Shown in pieces: positions 1 through 11,223 of a stretch of 64,000 bases of DNA (position 1 is its first letter; every line of letters begins with the position of its first letter). Below the pieces are notes generated by a model that saw only the letters and a list, made by a program, of their open reading frames with translations, was not told the DNA's origin and did not search any database. This DNA is from Fragum whitleyi. Its lineage: Eukaryota > Mollusca > Bivalvia > Cardiida > Cardiidae. The stretch spans positions 35,050,457-35,114,456 of the forward strand of contig OX411544.1 of assembly GCA_948146395.1 (NCBI GenBank). The letters run 5' to 3'. A program made the translations under genes and the position numbers.

Positions 1-699
1 ATCGGGGGACCGACGCGTTACCGGCTGCGCCTTGAAGTCTATCGGTCAGCTGTAACTATCTAGAAGCTTTTGGACAACAATAATTGTGACCCGTCACGCG
101 AAAAACGAGCATTTGGGTAGTTCATAAAGTGTGGATCCTAGTCAGACTGCGGAGATTACACAGGTTGACTATGGTCGAAACTTTTCTTCCTTTATCATTC
201 TCTGAATCTAGAATGACCAATTTACCTTCCTGTGAAAGAATTTTTGAAAGGCGATCTCTGGTTGACCTGTAATGTAACATATTTCTTTTCCTATTTTTTT
301 ATTTTAAAAAGTTCCCAGACAGTCTCTTTTCGTGTGACGGGTCACATTTATTAAGCAGTCAAGGCATTTGAGGATATCGATTTTGAAAGAGAAAAAATAA
401 CAGCCTCAAAGACGATTTAAGAGAGATTTCCAGAAAACAGCTCTGTAATTAAATTGTAAATAGACATTCAATTCTCCGCCTTGGATATTTGCATCAAGAA
501 ATTGGAAGTCCTACATACAAATTTCTTTCTCGCATGACAATATGTCACTTGTTTAGAAACATGAAACATTTAAAATTACAGCATTGGCGACAATCATATT
601 CCAAGCTTTTAAGGTCAATCGGTAAATGGTTAACTATTTTCACTGCAAAATGTTCTAACTTTTGAACCTTATGACGTGACGCTGGTATTAGAGTTATGC

Positions 700-830
700 A
701 TTTGAATGTGTTAATGATATTTGGTATACTTTTTGTATTAAAGGTACAGGACCCGTAATAGTTCCGCAACATTTCGGAACACGTGATGTTTCACAATATT
801 AACCAGGGTTTCCTAATGAAAACCACCTTC
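700..830. repeat. Partial inverted-repeat element (GCAACATTTCGGAA type)
   Basis: Contains TAAAGGTACAGGACCCGTAA, GCAACATTTCGGAAC and TTCACAATATTAACC. The same motifs recur at 24235-24320 (R copy) and, as two opposed arms, at 3886-4005. Reads as a decayed foldback repeat. Positions 1-700 hold only duplicated non-coding sequence. Confidence 0.5.
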
Positions 831-1042
831 TTAAAATCATATTAATGACATCTATTTCACCGACCAGACATGTCTCAAACCTCGAGCATATCAGAAACGA
901 GCTTGCAATGAGAGTCAACAAAAGATTGCGTAAATGCAAAGTTTTGAGTCAGATTGTGGCAGCATAAAGAGCAAATGGATAGCCTTGTTGGGAGTTAGTC
1001 TTGGTTAATTCTAATAATCCATGTGTCAGACATTATTTGGTT

Positions 1043-1310
1043 GCCGCCGTCATAGCGCAATTGGTAGCGCGTCAGACTGTCAATCTCAAGGTCCCGGGTT
1101 CGATCCCCGACGGCGACACTCATTCTTTCCGACTATTTGTCTCTCACCAATGAGTTGATAATAGTAGACCTATGTGAGATAGCAGCTGGAGGCTATGAAA
1201 GGATGTGGTGATTGTACCGGTGAGAGAAATACCAGGAAACCATTGATGGGTGCTCCAGCCGCCGCGATATAACTGAAAAAGTGTTGGAAGCGGCGTTAAA
1301 CTCTATTCAA
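1043..1310 (+). mobile_element. tRNA-derived SINE, family 1 (copy P)
   Basis: The head at 1043-1117 folds like a tRNA. It has an acceptor stem GCCGCCG / CGGCGAC with one mismatch, an A-box-like segment (TAGCGCAATTGG), a B box GGTTCGATCCC, and an anticodon-like GTC. It is followed by a non-tRNA body ending in GCGGCGTTAAACTC, a tail shared by four copies in this window. The equivalent position in R (24528) carries the same SINE, so it predates the duplication. It is not called a functional tRNA because it continues into the repeat body and has stem mismatches. Confidence 0.85.
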
Positions 1311-1680
1311 GTCTACAATTCAGACATTATATGAGAGCAATATTGCGCATGAACCCACGCGCTATTGACTTTTACCGAGCAATGAAATTGACTCTTATTT
1401 TGGAAGTTGGCGCCTCTATTCGCCTGTTACTGTTTAAATTTATTTGTTTAAATTAATTTTTGGTTAACGCGTATTTTGGTATAACCACTCTTCCAAACTT
1501 TGGATTATGGAAAAAAAATATCTAAAAATTAAAGTGATGCGTTATTTTTGTTGTTCAGTATATATCCAAATTCAATATCCTGGTCGAGGGCCGTGTAATA
1601 ATACATTGTTGACTACCAACGTCGCATCCATCACTGTTGTCAATAGGCTATTCTGGATTTCTATAGTCGTTAGATAATTT

Positions 1681-1890
1681 AGCCCGTGCGGGACATTTTC
1701 AACAATTTCAAATAGATATCGGACACTTTAATCACTGACAAGGTGCAATAATATTCGTTGACTGCTTGAAAAGACAATACCAATTCCATCTACACACGGA
1801 AGGCTGGCCAGACTTTGTACATGAACGAGCTGTCCAGAAACTTCTCTTTGTGGACATGTGAAATTGTTGGAAATGTCGCACATTGGTTAT
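1681..1890. mobile_element. MITE family 1 (TIR GAGCCTGTGCGTGACATTTC), P copy a
   Basis: The left end resembles AGCCCGTGCGGGACATTTTC followed by AACAATTTCAAAT; the right end is its inverted form (AATTGTTGGAAATGTCGCAC). An internal inverted pair around CTGGCCAG is typical of the family. About 210 bp. The same insertion is in R at 25173-25380. Confidence 0.75.
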
Positions 1891-2032
1891 ATATGTATAT
1901 GAAAGGAGTGCACGTGTGTTTTGCTTATTCAACGTCCATTTTGAAAGACACCCTAAAGGTGTGTAAAGAAAACATAAAGATGTAATACAAAGAACACAGT
2001 ATTCTTTTAGCATTACTAATATGATATTATAA

Positions 2033-2445
2033 TATGACCTACGTCGCGGGAGTGATGTAAACCCGTTGAATATTTTTGATATTACATGAGTGTTATTACA
2101 CTAGTGGAATAATTGTGCAAATGAGCTAAGAACGGAGAACAACGTTATATTTTTGTTAGGAAAATGACGTCATTATGGATTTGATGACGTCATTTTTCAA
2201 ACGGCGTTATATGTTTCGCGGAATAACATGAATCGATAAATACCGTAATTTTATCGTTTTATTAAATTCGGGTCTTGTTATAAATAGAATATCAAATTTG
2301 TGTTCATCAAATACCGAATTTATTAAACTCGTCATCTATGAACATATAAAAACTCGGCACAGCCTCGTTTTTATCTGTTTATAGATGACTCGTTTCATAA
2401 ATTCGGTATTCAATGAACACTCATTCAATATCCTCTATTTATTAT
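2033..2445. mobile_element. Hairpin element with paired TGACGTCA (P only)
   Basis: Inserted in P and absent from R, where the flanks AATATGATATTAT and TATTGATAATAA are joined (near 25521). Two TGACGTCA octamers lie at 2165-2172 and 2185-2192. About 90 bp later a long hairpin starts (2282-2445). Its arms pair along most of their length to a tip GGC-ACA-GCC at 2356-2364. The right end reads ATATCCTCTATT. Same architecture as the element inside Q near 17150-17450. Confidence 0.8.
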
Positions 2446-2610
2446 TATTGATAATAATAATAATAGAAAGAAGGAAACGTGTCTGCTTTTTTTACTTTAA
2501 AAAGACTCATGCAAGGGTCTAATACATTAAGTAAAATCGTATTTTTGAACCTCTTATTTGAATTTATGTAAAATATATAATTCGAAAACTTTTTTTCTCA
2601 TTCCGGACAT

Positions 2611-2763
2611 ATATTGAGTGGTTAGCATGCTGTATTGGTAACAAGAAGGTTGCGGGCTCGAGCCACCACCCACAGACAGGGTCCCATCCCAACCAGCTGT
2701 AAAATGGGAAGCTGTGGTAAGAATCCATTTCCTCTCTCGCTATCTATGTTGAAAATGTTACCT
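2611..2763 (+). mobile_element. tRNA-related SINE, family 2 (copy P)
   Basis: A-box-like GAGTGGTTAGCATGCTG and a B-box-like GGGCTCGAGCC, followed by a body containing CCCAACCAGCTGTAAAATGG. Compared with the R copy at 25690 it has lost about 30 bp just after the B box. Confidence 0.6.
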
Positions 2764-3885
2764 GATCGAATCTGGTATGAGCTAGGACAACCAATGAAAT
2801 AATAGCATATCGACGGTGTTATCCTCTAATCAAGAAATAGAAAAAAAAATACAGTAAGTCCGAGATTGCTGCCATCTAAGAACCGTAACTAGGCAAACCT
2901 TACGTCGCTAAAATCGAGAACGGGACATGTAAATACAGGATACGTATTATTCAAGACTTTGCAAGGCTTTAACTGTTACATTCCAAAGTTCGTAATTGTC
3001 CACTAATTAAACTATATTCAATTTTTAAGCCTACAATAATCCGTCTTTTGTCTAAATTGTAAGAAAGCTTGCAAATTCAATATGTTGATAAAATGTTCAA
3101 AAATACAATATGAATTTTTAAAAATCTAAGGTTTTACCTTTACATTTTCTTTTATTTGCTTTCATGTTTGGTTTTGCTATCATGTAATCAATTACAATTA
3201 GTCTATATCTGTCAATTCCCCATATATTGACATTTGATTAACATAACATTAATCACACGTTGAATATTGCATTTGAGATATGCAATCTCAGCGTAATTTA
3301 TTGTGATCGATTAAAACAACATTGTCAGGGATGAGGTCCACTTGAAGAGGAAATTAGCTTGGCAGGAAGCGTCTAGAAGCTCACGAATTTCATGAATTGG
3401 TAAGGGCAACTTCCGGTGTCGTGTTTCCGGGAGACATCATATTTCTCGATATTATGGTAAATTCATTGAGTTTTATAAGAACCCTGAAGGAATGTTTTTC
3501 AGTGTTATAGTAACAGCTTAATTTCAGGTAAAGATTGTGTGGATTTTTTGTCTATGTGTGATGAAAAGCTATAGCGTTTGATTGAAAATATAGGTAGATT
3601 TTGAGCGGTGAGCAGTGAAATCTACTTTTAACGGTTAAATTTCCGTGCAATTCTTTCAAAATAGATAAAACAGACATAATAAAGATACAAAATTACCTTT
3701 CAAATGAAACATAGTGTTTGTCTTTGATCTTAAGGTTTACTCATAAACCTATGGTAATGGACTTAACGCCTAGGTCAGAGCTCAGTTTTGGAAATACATC
3801 TATAATGAAAGGAGAAAAGAGACCTAACTATGACATCTTGCGGGAGTGGAGTCGATACGGTGTTAAGGTAGTGAACCCCAAAAAG

Positions 3886-4005
3886 TTTCGCAACGTCTCG
3901 GAAGTATTGAACATCAACAGTGTTAACCGAAGTTTCCTAATGATTTTCATTATGAAAACTCGGTCAACATTGTGAAAGTTCATGAGTGCCGAAATGTTGC
4001 TAAAC
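3886..4005. repeat. Inverted-repeat element, GCAACGTCTCGGAA type
   Basis: The left arm starting GCAACGTCTCGGAAGTATTG pairs with the right arm ending GTGCCGAAATGTTGC; inner arms TGTTAACCGAAG / CTCGGTCAACA. A short open frame of 85 codons across 3718-3975 is not conserved in R, where a stop interrupts it, so I do not call a gene. The rest of 3600-4400 shows nothing recognisable. Confidence 0.6.
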
Positions 4006-4402
4006 CAGGGTTTTAAGGGATGCAGGTTTTGCGAGTTTGAGATGCACAAATAAGTAGCCAGGACCCTCAAAAGTACCTGATATCAGTCTCATGGACCCTC
4101 TGAGGTTCTACTTCTGAAAAGAATTGAAGACTGTTTTAAACAGTCTTCAATTATCTCCTTAAGTTTAGCCCCAAGTATTCGTAAATATCTTACAAATTCT
4201 TCACCTTTAACCAGGGAAAGGCTTTAGCTTCACATCAAAGAAAATTTTTTGCTTAAAATAATTCTTCATCTAAAGCAATGACTTCCAAACAATAAGTAGG
4301 GACCCATAAGTTCCAAATAATTGAGTTCTTTGGACCCCATTTTGTTGATATCAGACTTAAACCCTGTGAAACCATTACGTTTCCACTACCTTAAGATAGA
4401 AA

Positions 4403-4556
4403 CATCGTGAAAATGACAGGTTGAATGAATTTGGAACTATTTCTGAATTATATTGAATGACTGTTGAGAGTGAGTTATGAATGAAATAAAGGGAGTAATA
4501 CAAACTTGCTAATATCGTCCAAATTAGATGGGAATTGTCGATATTTTATTTCCACC
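4403..4556. mobile_element. MITE family 2, truncated (copy P)
   Basis: Begins AACATCGTGAAAATGACAGG and continues with TGAATGATTT/GAACTATTTCTGAATTATATTGAATGA-like sequence, as in the fuller copies at 41937, 52081 and 53039. The right half is missing. The R counterpart is 26921-27000, even shorter. Confidence 0.6.
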
Positions 4557-4784
4557 CTTTAAGAAAAAGTAAACTTCTTTATTTAAAAAGGGGGATGTGT
4601 GTCTTAACAAAGGCTTCCAAACCAACACATAAAAACGAGAAATGATTTGTTCTATTTTTTATGAAGATTTGAAATGTTATCAGCGACTCTGGCGCTTTTT
4701 CGATTCCACTCGGGTTTTCTTTCATGACTTACATTTTACTAAAATAACTTGATGTTTTTCTTTCCAATGATGTTCCAAATTTTA

Positions 4785-5420
4785 CAAGAGCTGTAGGAGG
4801 ATAGCGAAGCTCGACTGCTCTAAGTGCTTGATAGTAAACGAAAATAAATATTAACATTGGAAAGTTCCATTTAAAGAACGTCGGGGTGATGAATCTTTGT
4901 CAAGAGAAAGATATGATGGTCATAGCACCATGTGCAGATTTTGCTAGACTAAGCTTACGTAGAAACAGAGATATAACTGATATACAACAGTTGCACGTGA
5001 AATACTAAGTCCGAAAAGGCTCTAAATTCGACAAAATTCAGGTATTGAATCTTTGTCTAGAGGCTGATATAATGGTCACAGAAGCGTGTGCAAAGTTTAT
5101 AAGCAATAGCTTTAAAAAAGGAGATATTTCAGAAATACGTACATCAGTTGCACATGAAAACCTAACCGAGAATCTCTAAGTCCGAAAATGTTAAAGTTCC
5201 ACTAAATTCAATATCAGAGTATTGAATCTTTGTCTAGAGGGTGCTTTTATGTTCACAGGAGCATGTGTTAAATTTCAAAGCAAGAGCTTTAGAAGAAACG
5301 GATATATGACATGGCTGTACGAAGAAACTTAACCAAAGCATTATAGCTACGCCGACGCCGACGGTTGACTGGAACCAGCCCTCCCCCTTTCTACGAATAG
5401 TCAAGCTAAAAATAGAGAAA
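4785..5420 (+). mobile_element. Internally repeated element (about 150-180 bp units)
   Basis: Three related units begin at about 4893, 5046 and 5224, each with GAATCTTTGTC(T/A)AGAG, then ATGGTCA(C/T)AG, GTGCA and a later CTAAGTCCGAAAA. The block starts near ACAAGAGCTGTAGGAGG and ends near GAATAGTCAAGCTAAAAATA. R lacks it. A short unit array between unrelated termini is typical of non-autonomous Helitron-type elements in molluscs, but the ends are not clear enough to assign it. Confidence 0.5.
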
Positions 5421-5722
5421 TAAACTATTAATTTTCTAAATTCGTTGTCGTCAATATGAACTGTCAAATATACGTGTCTTGTAGGCTTTCTTCAATTTGA
5501 TCTAAAATTTCAAGTGGGTCATGGTTGCCTTTATTTTCCGCATCATTATATACTTGGTGAATTGGTACGTTAGGTGAAGGGCTATAAGGAGTAAAACAAT
5601 TGAATAAACTATCAAAAATCAAACTTAAATATCAAAGAGTATCGAACAATATAAAAAGAACTGTCGACTATTTGCTGCACAGCAACCAGTTGCTCTATAA
5701 CTTTGAAGATTTCATATATCAA

Positions 5723-5994
5723 ATGAAGTCTAGAGAAAAAAGCTGTGTAAGATCTATCGGAGATTAGACCATCTGATAGAATTCACTCAATGCTTCCAAA
5801 GCCATTTAGGCTCGCATTATGACACTTATAATCTCCCCGAGGCAATTTCTATTGCATTAAGGCGCAAAAATACAACGATAACGGATTTCCTTCAAGAACA
5901 ATATCTGTCTAACCATTATCTATATCCCACGGGTGTCTATTCATATTCAGAAGAGCCGTTATGGTGGAAAGTTGTGATGATTTTGTACACGTAA
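5723..5994 (+). pseudogene. Exon-like frame of unknown family, copy P (frameshifted)
   Basis: Same segment as 14354-14626 and 27231-27503, where it is 91 codons including the stop. Here one A is missing from the A-run after the start, so the frame breaks within about 15 codons; downstream the original frame is intact to the same TAA. The block 5773-5915 has about one substitution relative to Q. A conserved AG (CAACCAG, about 5690) just upstream could be a splice acceptor. I do not recognise the protein. A hydrophobic segment is encoded about 200 bases upstream (near 5510-5575) and ends in a stop in this copy. Confidence 0.45.
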
Positions 5995-6239
5995 TATTCC
6001 TCTTTATGGTTTAAAGTCTTTTTTCTCTTCTTTTTCACTTAAGTTCCTCTCAGACACACTCTTGCATTCCTTTTAAAGTTACCCTAACGTGAAGATAAGT
6101 TTTGAATCGGCTAAATTCGGTTATGTTCGTATATTATAACGTGTTAAATTTATCGTGAATTAAGAGCATATGACTGCACCGTGCTTCCATGGCTGAAAGA
6201 AATTTTTCAGATCGAAGTAAGATCTGCCGGAAATCATTT

Positions 6240-6393
6240 GAGTCTGTGTGTGATATTTCCAACGATATCATCGCATCCGCACAGTCTGGCCAGAGTCTTC
6301 ACTTTGTGTTTAGTAGATAGATAAGGTATCAAAGTTTCTGTAGACAGTTAGGCAAACTTCTCATTACACTATCTTACTGTCTGGGCTAGGCTC
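6240..6393. mobile_element. MITE family 1, P copy b (right end deleted)
   Basis: Left end GAGTCTGTGTGTGATATTTCC. Compared with Q (14879-15117) and R (27748-27953), the sequence from CTGGGCT to AGGCTC is deleted, which removes the right inverted repeat. The two break points share GGCT. Confidence 0.7.
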
Positions 6394-6754
6394 ATTTACA
6401 CTTTTCGGGATAAACGCTGTTGTAGCTTCGCTTCTATAGCGATTATTTATATTCGTACTGCGATTCTCTGATAAGTGACGATTAAGTCATTTGAATTTCA
6501 TACGCCATTGGGAAATAACATGATGTATTCATTTTAAGTATTCCTTAAACCCTTATATCACACTAGGAAAAGCTTTAGTTTGACATTGCTACTAGCATCT
6601 AGGACTAGTCTAGATGTTGATTCCTCATTCACTGATATTTGATTAATATCGCGTAAAACATACGCTGAATCCTGTATTTGTTATTAACAAACTCATCGTA
6701 ATTTATAGCAATCGATTAGAATAACACCGTCTTTTCTTACTTATTTATCTTAGT

Positions 6755-7066
6755 TCGATTGCGACGAAAGCTTAAGCTTTTAGAATCGCTCGCCTACACA
6801 CAATCCAGATGTTTCACGTCCCTGAAAGACAGGCAGGGGTTTAAACCCACTGCTAGCAAATTCTATAGCTGGGTGAACTGGGGCTGGCTATTAAGTATTT
6901 TGCCTTAAACACTTAATAGCCAGCCCAATTTCACCCAGCTGTAAAATTGGGTAGCAGTGGGTTTAAACCACTGCCTCTCTCTCAGGGACGTGAAAGCATC
7001 AGGATTGAGTGTTCGAGAGCGATTCAATAAGCTTAAGCTTTCGTCGCAATCGAACTTAAATAAATG
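6755..7066. repeat. Inverted duplication of a SINE end (P only)
   Basis: About 155 bp from TTCGATTGCGACGAAAGC is repeated in inverted orientation with a spacer of roughly 10 bp (around 6898-6907). The arms are near-identical (GGGCTGGCTATTAAGT / ACTTAATAGCCAGCCC at the centre). Q and R carry only one arm at the same place, so the foldback arose in P after the duplication. Confidence 0.85.
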
Positions 7067-7215
7067 AGTATAAACTAAACTTAGTATTTTGCCCCTAAAC
7101 ACCCCACCCGGACACAGTGGGGAACACGCCTCCTCGGCAACGGTAGGGTCCAAACCATTGAACTCAAAATCACGAGTCGAGCGCCTATTCATGTACCACT
7201 AGGTCACCAAAGCAA
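6907..7215 (-). mobile_element. tRNA-derived SINE, family 3 (copy P)
   Basis: Read on the minus strand it starts TTTGGTGACCTAGTGGTAC (A-box region), has AGGCGCTCGACTCGTGA and a B-box-like GGTTTGGACCC, then a body with CCGTTGCCGAGG, GTGTTCCCCACTGTGTCCGG and GTTCGATTGCGACGAAAGC. The same element is in Q (15527-15830) and R (28368-28668). Short open frames over it are by-products. Confidence 0.65.
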
Positions 7216-10200
7216 TCAAAAACCCTCTCAGAGATGTGCCTTGCGTTTAGGGTGACGAAACAGAGCAAACAGTTTGCAGCTTATTACCCCACTTTGCACG
7301 CATTTTAAGCGCAAATCGGAGTTTAACTCACAAACAGACTGCACCGTTTTCTTATTCTGGTCAAAGGGAAGGTCTGCTTAGAAAGGAAAGTAGCTTACCA
7401 GGAAGCGTCTAGAAGCTCGCGATTTTCATGGGTTAGTAAAGGGAACTTCCGGTGTCGTGTTTCCGGAAAACATCAAACATTTTTCTCGACGTAGGGTTTA
7501 AGCAATTACTTTTATAGGAATTACTAACGTTCATTTTATTCAGATCAGTTTAGCTCCAGCTAAAATTCAGGAATAACAAGAATAGAATCTCTGTAAATAA
7601 ATCATGTATGTGATTTATATGACAGAGGCAGAATAATAACCCAAATCTAATATCCTGTGTGAGTAATGGGCTACACATGATACTCATAATGACATCTACG
7701 TTCGCATTTCACGATAAATATTATTATTCCGTTTTCATTATTCCTTATAACAGTATATGAATCCGCATAGAAATAAATTAAGAGGACAAGTATGGCCTTT
7801 AAACGATCAAAACTTCTCTTAATTTCCCTTTTTCGTATGGACAGAATCAAAATATGATAAGATTTGTACAATATTCAGAAGATTTCCTCTACCTTTAGGC
7901 AGGTTCACATGAACAAGTTGAAAAGTATTTTCACATTAAACCTTATTCTATTGTTGTTGCTTTATCGATTTTGTTGCACATGCAATAAAGGTGTGAAGCA
8001 ACGCGTTTTGAAGTGATTTTATCCGAAAATCGACCATTCTTCTCCCTATATTCTTCTTGAAACTCACTTTTGAATAAAATACATACATAAATAGTTTTAA
8101 TCGGGTAATAAATCAGTTATTTCATTAATATTCGTGTAAGAATGAAAAACTCATGCCCTCGAAGGCGGGGATGACGTAATGAACTGCTGTCCTCTACCAT
8201 CGGCATCAGGCAACAACACAGAACGCCATTCCATCCACCTCTGGACAAATGTTTCACTGTTATACGGAACACCCATCTTCACGAGTCAAGGAGTATCGAA
8301 TCTATAGCTTCTTCTCGAGATAAGTAAAACGTCCGTAACCCTTGGTTCGACAAGATGTGATACACCATGAAATAACTGTTAAATATTTTAATGACACTCT
8401 TTCCTTAAAGCGCATCATTTTTGTACTTGATTACGATGTAATGTTCATGATGACATCACTTATCGACAGATAAGGTATAATGAACGTGATCAGGGTATAA
8501 GTTCACTGTTTAGGCGGTGAAATTATCAAATAATAAACTACCATTATTTCTCGTTAATCCAACGTAAAGCATTAAAGAAAAATGTAGGAAATGATTTGTG
8601 ACGCTGGCTGGAATCGGACCTGGGTCCACTTGATTGGGAGTCAGACACGTTGCAAACTACATTTTAATGTATCTCTGCAAGGTTCCGTTTTGAAATCGAC
8701 GTATAATTTAGAAAAAGTGTCAATTACATAGGCGTAAATAAGGTTTCTAAATTTATACGCACTCGGAGGGCGACCAACATAGAATATATAGGATAAAGGT
8801 GATATGTAGACTGTGATAAAAGACGACTGTCCTCCGTCTGCTCCCCATTTCTACGACCGAGCGTTAATGAAAAATCAAACATTGTAACTACAACTTGAAT
8901 AAGCTTTTTTTCGATGTTATGATTATAAATCAACGACTTTTTTTCGAAAGAGGCTTTTTTTCTATTACGCACCTGCGTAATGTGCGAAATGGTAGAAACG
9001 CCCTTAAAAAGATTGTCATCAATTTCTGTCCATTGTTTCTGTTAGCTGATAAACAGGTCTATATTCATATATCAAAACAGTAAAAGCTAAAAGAGCCATA
9101 AGGCCAATAAAGGACGTTAATTTCGGGTAAAGAAAAAACGGCTCAAGAGAAGATTAAAGACAGATTTCAGGGAAAACCGCTTTGTAATTTAATTTCAAGC
9201 AGACATTAAATCCATCGCCTCGATTATTTGCCAGAATTTGGAAACTCTGTAAACTGTTTCAGGTTCAATGCGAACTAAGAAAAAGAAGTGTGACAGAATT
9301 TTACTAACAATTCACCTTTAAGGTGGAAAAGAGCAATAGCTTTTTTGATGTAAGTTGATAAAATATTGGTTTTAATGGAAACTTTGCGTTAGCGCGATCT
9401 TAACGGTGTATATTCTAAAAGTTACGTTGACGTCGATAAAATGACGATTTCTCACATTTTTCATACTTGACTCTACATTCTCTTAAACGCTTATCGTCGT
9501 CGTATGTAATACGATTCAATACAATGAAATTCACCAAAATAAAGCCAAATAAATTCTGTAAACATTGGGGTGTTATCATGACATACTAATATTTTGTATT
9601 TCAATAAAATCAAAGTTTTTGTGGCCCAAAATAAACATTATAGTGTTATTAAAAATTGGCCCGATGATATTTGCCTGAATTTGATATGATATTTTTTTTT
9701 CTTGTTTCCTTTTTATATGCTTGCATCTTTTTGTGACGTTTCACCATACGGAATTTCTACAATGAAGGGTCAAAGTTAATTACCCTTACGTCGAAATTAG
9801 GAAAAAGACAAACGCGGTACGTCGAAAAATTCTTTTGACAGACTTCACTAAAAGAATTTTCTGTAAATAGAAAAATCAAATGTCAACAAGACTTCATTTT
9901 TTATGAACATGCGTTGATTTTTTTTTTTATTTATTTTTTTTTTTTTTTTTTTGAAATGTTATCACTGTACCCACAAATAATCTTTTAACATGCTAATTAA
10001 TGGTAACGTCATGACGTCGAGCTTGAGATACATTTACAAGAATCAGTGTTCATTTATAGCGACGTCGACGTAATACTTACGGAAGTCATATATCAGCAAC
10101 ATTCGTGTTACTATGTAAATTCATAAGTATCGCGTTCAAGTTCTTTGTGTATTGGAATGGAATTTTGAGATCCTTTCCCTGAAAAACTACTAAACTCGTT

Positions 10201-10984
10201 TGTGAGTTCTTATCTTATCATACTAGTAGATCGCAGAAACAAAGAAAGGAAAAATAAACGGTGTAATTATAACGCTAATGCTATAGTTTTAACGTCAAAA
10301 TATCGACATTTAAAATCGGAAATATAAAAAAAATATGCACGATGAAAGTTTTTAAAACTTTATCTGTTCACCGAATTAGAATTTGAGAAAAAATATCCGA
10401 ATGTAAACACATTTCATCAGGCAAATAAGTAAACTTTTGTTTAAACTGAGATTTTTGGAAAAGTAAAAACAAATGAATATTGATTCCAACCCACTCAAAT
10501 GGTATGTTTAGATACAGAGGTTTTTATATAGCGTTAACGTTATGACAATTAATAAAGTTACATTTTGGTACATTCGCGGAACGAAAACGTCTTGTATTAA
10601 ATTGCACCTGGAACAAATGGGAAAAGGGTCATTAAGGGTTACGAAGTCATGATAACGTTATTTCTAATTCAAAAAGCAAAAATATATACGCCATTGAGAT
10701 CACATCAACTCATATATACTCAAAATCATTCACTTGTATCACTTGTTCTCTTCCGCCTTTGACTGAATTTATTGAAATTAATTCATTTCTCCATTCAGTG
10801 AACATATAAAATGCTTTCCGTCATTTTAATGACACAACTTTCTCTTAAGTTTTGAACAAAACAGGTTATTACGGTCTTACTGAAAATTGGTATGTTTGTA
10901 CCATCAGTAGTTGACTTAGATAATTCTTAGTGTATATGTTTGCATTTTAGTCAGTATTTATGTTCTCCATATTGTGTTTATGTA

Positions 10985-11109
10985 TACTGGCTGTCAAAAT
11001 TAACGCCTCACATGCATCAGCCTTGGTTCAATGCGGGAAATTAAATACAAGTACTATTTGTTTTTGACGGAAGATACTGATCGGGATGTTGTGCAAAGGT
11101 GGAGTAAGG
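10985..11109. repeat. Extra copy of Tc1-type element end
   Basis: The first 125 bp of the transposon that starts at 11224 are present here as well, in the same orientation, including the terminal TACTGGCTGTC. About 115 bp of other sequence separates the two. Suggests a truncated sister insertion or an aberrant transposition. Confidence 0.85.
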
Positions 11110-11223
11110 GCCATCGTAAATACTGTATTGGCGCTGTTAAAGATGGAGGTCAATGAACTCATGATGGCGGACAACATGACAGCCATTAATAAACCGCAGG
11201 CACCTGTAAGATTTGGTAAACTA

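Noticed and set aside
1043..1117. Functional tRNA gene (anticodon GTC)
   Set aside because: It continues into a shared SINE body, has mismatches in the stems, and its paralogue at 24528 lacks a base in the anticodon arm.
3718..3975. 85-codon frame in copy P
   Set aside because: The R copy has a stop within it and the 3' part falls in an inverted-repeat element.
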